Source of the DNA: Paracoccaceae bacterium
GTDB taxonomy: Bacteria > Pseudomonadota > Alphaproteobacteria > Rhodobacterales > Rhodobacteraceae
Length of the DNA: 6,343 bases
NCBI GenBank assembly: GCA_007128995.1
Contig: SKWJ01000046.1
Span: 1 to 6,343, forward strand
Direction: 5' to 3'
This document shows positions 5,462 through 6,343 of the stretch, one piece after another; within the stretch, counting starts at the first letter, position 1, and every line of letters starts with the position of its first letter. The notes below the pieces were generated by a model. The model saw nothing but the letters and a program-made list of their open reading frames with translations, did no database searches and was not told the origin of the DNA. A program made the position numbers and the translations under genes.

Positions 5462-6034
5462 ATGGCTAAGGCACCGGACGCGTTTCGCACCATAAGCGAA
5501 GCGTCGGATGCATTGAAAACCCCGGCTCATGTATTACGCTTCTGGGAAAGCAAGTTCTCGCAGGTCAAGCCGGTCAAGCGTGCAGGCGGTCGCAGGTACT
5601 ATCGCCCGGCCGACATAGATCTGTTGTCCGGGATAAGAACATTGCTTCATGATCAGGGAATGACAATACGCGGTGTGCAGAAACTGATCGCAGAAAAAGG
5701 TGTCCGGCATGTCGCGCAGGTTGCGCCACTCTCTCATGGGCCTGTCCCGGCAAACGTGACCGCAGCGGAAACGGCGCAGAGCGCGGCTCCCCAGCCTCTT
5801 CGGACAGGCGCAGCGTCGCAGCCTGACATCGATGCAATGCCGGCTGCTCCGCTCTCATTTGACACACTGGAAGATACAGGCGCGCCCAAGGAAAGCCGCC
5901 ACAGACACTATCGCGCTGGCGCGCTGGCGCGGGCCTTGCGCCTGGGCTTGCCCCAAAGCGCACCTGTCGACAAGATGAAACCCCTTGTCGCGCGCCTGCA
6001 AGCGCTGCACGCAAGGCTGTCGATGGGCAGCTAG
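5462..6034 (+). CDS. MerR-family transcriptional regulator, downstream of ihfA
   Basis: Residues about 8-76 form a MerR-type winged helix-turn-helix: [20 protein letters not shown] is the first helical pair, [14 protein letters not shown] (42-55) the wing and next helix, and [16 protein letters not shown] (61-76) the end of the domain. Residues about 85-145 are rich in Ala and Pro and look disordered. A short basic and helical C-terminal segment ([14 protein letters not shown], 151-164, to the end) may serve for dimerisation or contacts. There are no Cys residues, so it is not a metal-sensing MerR of the MerR/CueR type, and the ligand, if any, is unknown. The gene starts three bases after the ihfA stop, with AGGGG (5451-5455) inside the end of ihfA, so the two are almost certainly co-transcribed. 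The ihfA-merR pairing is common in alphaproteobacteria, but I know of no established function for it. Confidence 0.92.
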   Translation: MAKAPDAFRTISEASDALKTPAHVLRFWESKFSQVKPVKRAGGRRYYRPADIDLLSGIRTLLHDQGMTIRGVQKLIAEKGVRHVAQVAPLSHGPVPANVTAAETAQSAAPQPLRTGAASQPDIDAMPAAPLSFDTLEDTGAPKESRHRHYRAGALARALRLGLPQSAPVDKMKPLVARLQALHARLSMGS

Positions 6035-6343
6035 TGTTCGCTGCCTGACACGCAGATCCCCGATGCCCGAGTGATATGCGATACTCACGGCGAACGGCGC
6101 CATGAAACCTGCCTCGATCATGGCCACGCCAACCGCAACACCCCGCGCACTCTGCCCTGTCTGCACGCCCCGGCCAAAGGGTTCGTTTCTGTTAATGCGG
6201 CCCGATAAGGGCTTAATACCAATACCTTGCCAGTTGTGCGGAATTTGCGCACAGCTTGCCGTCAGTCCCATTCCTGACCGGCGTACCCCCCGCCAGTCCG
6301 CGCGGCGCGTGGCCGGAAGGCCCCGCAGCCCTGTCACGCATGA
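6035..6343. other. 309 bases without a recognisable gene
   Basis: No protein family or RNA gene could be recognised after merR. A plus-strand frame from ATG 6102 stays open to the window edge (80 codons) but is Pro-rich, has a poor ribosome site and resembles nothing I know. A minus-strand frame is open from the edge to well inside merR; its part outside merR has a hydrophobic stretch, roughly VAVGVAMIEAGFMAPFAV. The + strand is C-rich around 6121-6175. A tRNA was looked for by its T-arm and anticodon-arm patterns and not found. The stretch may be plain intergenic DNA or the end of a gene that enters from the right. Confidence 0.4.
6232..6256. repeat. Inverted repeat (hairpin) downstream of merR
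   Basis: AGTTGTGCG (6232-6240) pairs with CGCACAGCT (6248-6256) around a 7-base loop, giving a 9-bp stem with one G-T wobble. It begins 198 bases past the merR stop and has no T run after it. It could be a late terminator for ihfA-merR or a regulator site for a gene beyond the window. Confidence 0.45.

Noticed and set aside
5855..6034. Part of the minus-strand frame that runs under the 3' end of merR
   Set aside because: This part is the complement of the conserved C-terminal segment of the regulator; an overlap of 180 bases between real genes is unlikely. Only the portion beyond 6034 is kept as an open question.
6210..6230. TTAATACCAATACC as a possible dispersed repeat or insertion remnant
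   Set aside because: It occurs once in the window, has no matching inverted copy or target duplication, and cannot be tested without the rest of the genome.
1..6343. CRISPR array, insertion sequence, phage or toxin-antitoxin genes
   Set aside because: No spaced direct repeats, transposase-like proteins, terminal repeats or recognisable small toxin pairs are present; the window is conserved core genome.

Overview
This window is a stretch of ordinary chromosomal housekeeping genes from an alphaproteobacterium, most likely a member of the Rhodobacterales (Rhodobacteraceae/Roseobacter group). The basis is the gene order yceD-rpmF-plsX-fabH-ihfA-merR, which is a familiar arrangement in that order, the alphaproteobacterial style of the pyruvate dehydrogenase E2 tail and of BamE, the moderately high GC content, and promoter-like sites whose recognisable part is mainly a TTG at -35. 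Identification to genus is not possible from the sequence alone.

Left part (1-1734). The window opens inside the last 40 codons of the E2 subunit of pyruvate dehydrogenase (+ strand). A strong GC-rich hairpin at 148-173 separates it from the convergent cysE gene (- strand, serine O-acetyltransferase, first step of cysteine synthesis from serine). Behind cysE on the same strand lies bamE, a small outer-membrane lipoprotein of the beta-barrel assembly machine. The 251-base gap between them holds a perfect 9-bp inverted repeat (1170-1204) of unknown role.

Right part (1932-6034). Divergent from bamE is a run of six + strand genes: a YceD/DUF177 protein, ribosomal protein L32 (rpmF), phosphate acyltransferase (plsX), beta-ketoacyl-ACP synthase III (fabH), the alpha subunit of integration host factor (ihfA) and a MerR-type regulator. 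PlsX and FabH sit at the branch between phospholipid and fatty acid synthesis, and their genes overlap by four bases, so they are probably translationally coupled. The cluster does not look like one simple transcript: there is a promoter-like element plus a structured leader before rpmF, and a hairpin followed by a TTGACT promoter between fabH and ihfA, so ihfA-merR can probably be transcribed independently.

Tail (6035-6343). The last 309 bases carry no gene I can identify. They hold a 9-bp-stem hairpin at 6232-6256 and an open minus-strand frame running to the window edge.

I did not find a new biological system here. The items worth checking are small: the GTG start of yceD, the leader of rpmF, a GANTC methylation site inside the probable -35 of ihfA, the inverted repeat upstream of cysE, and the unexplained tail.
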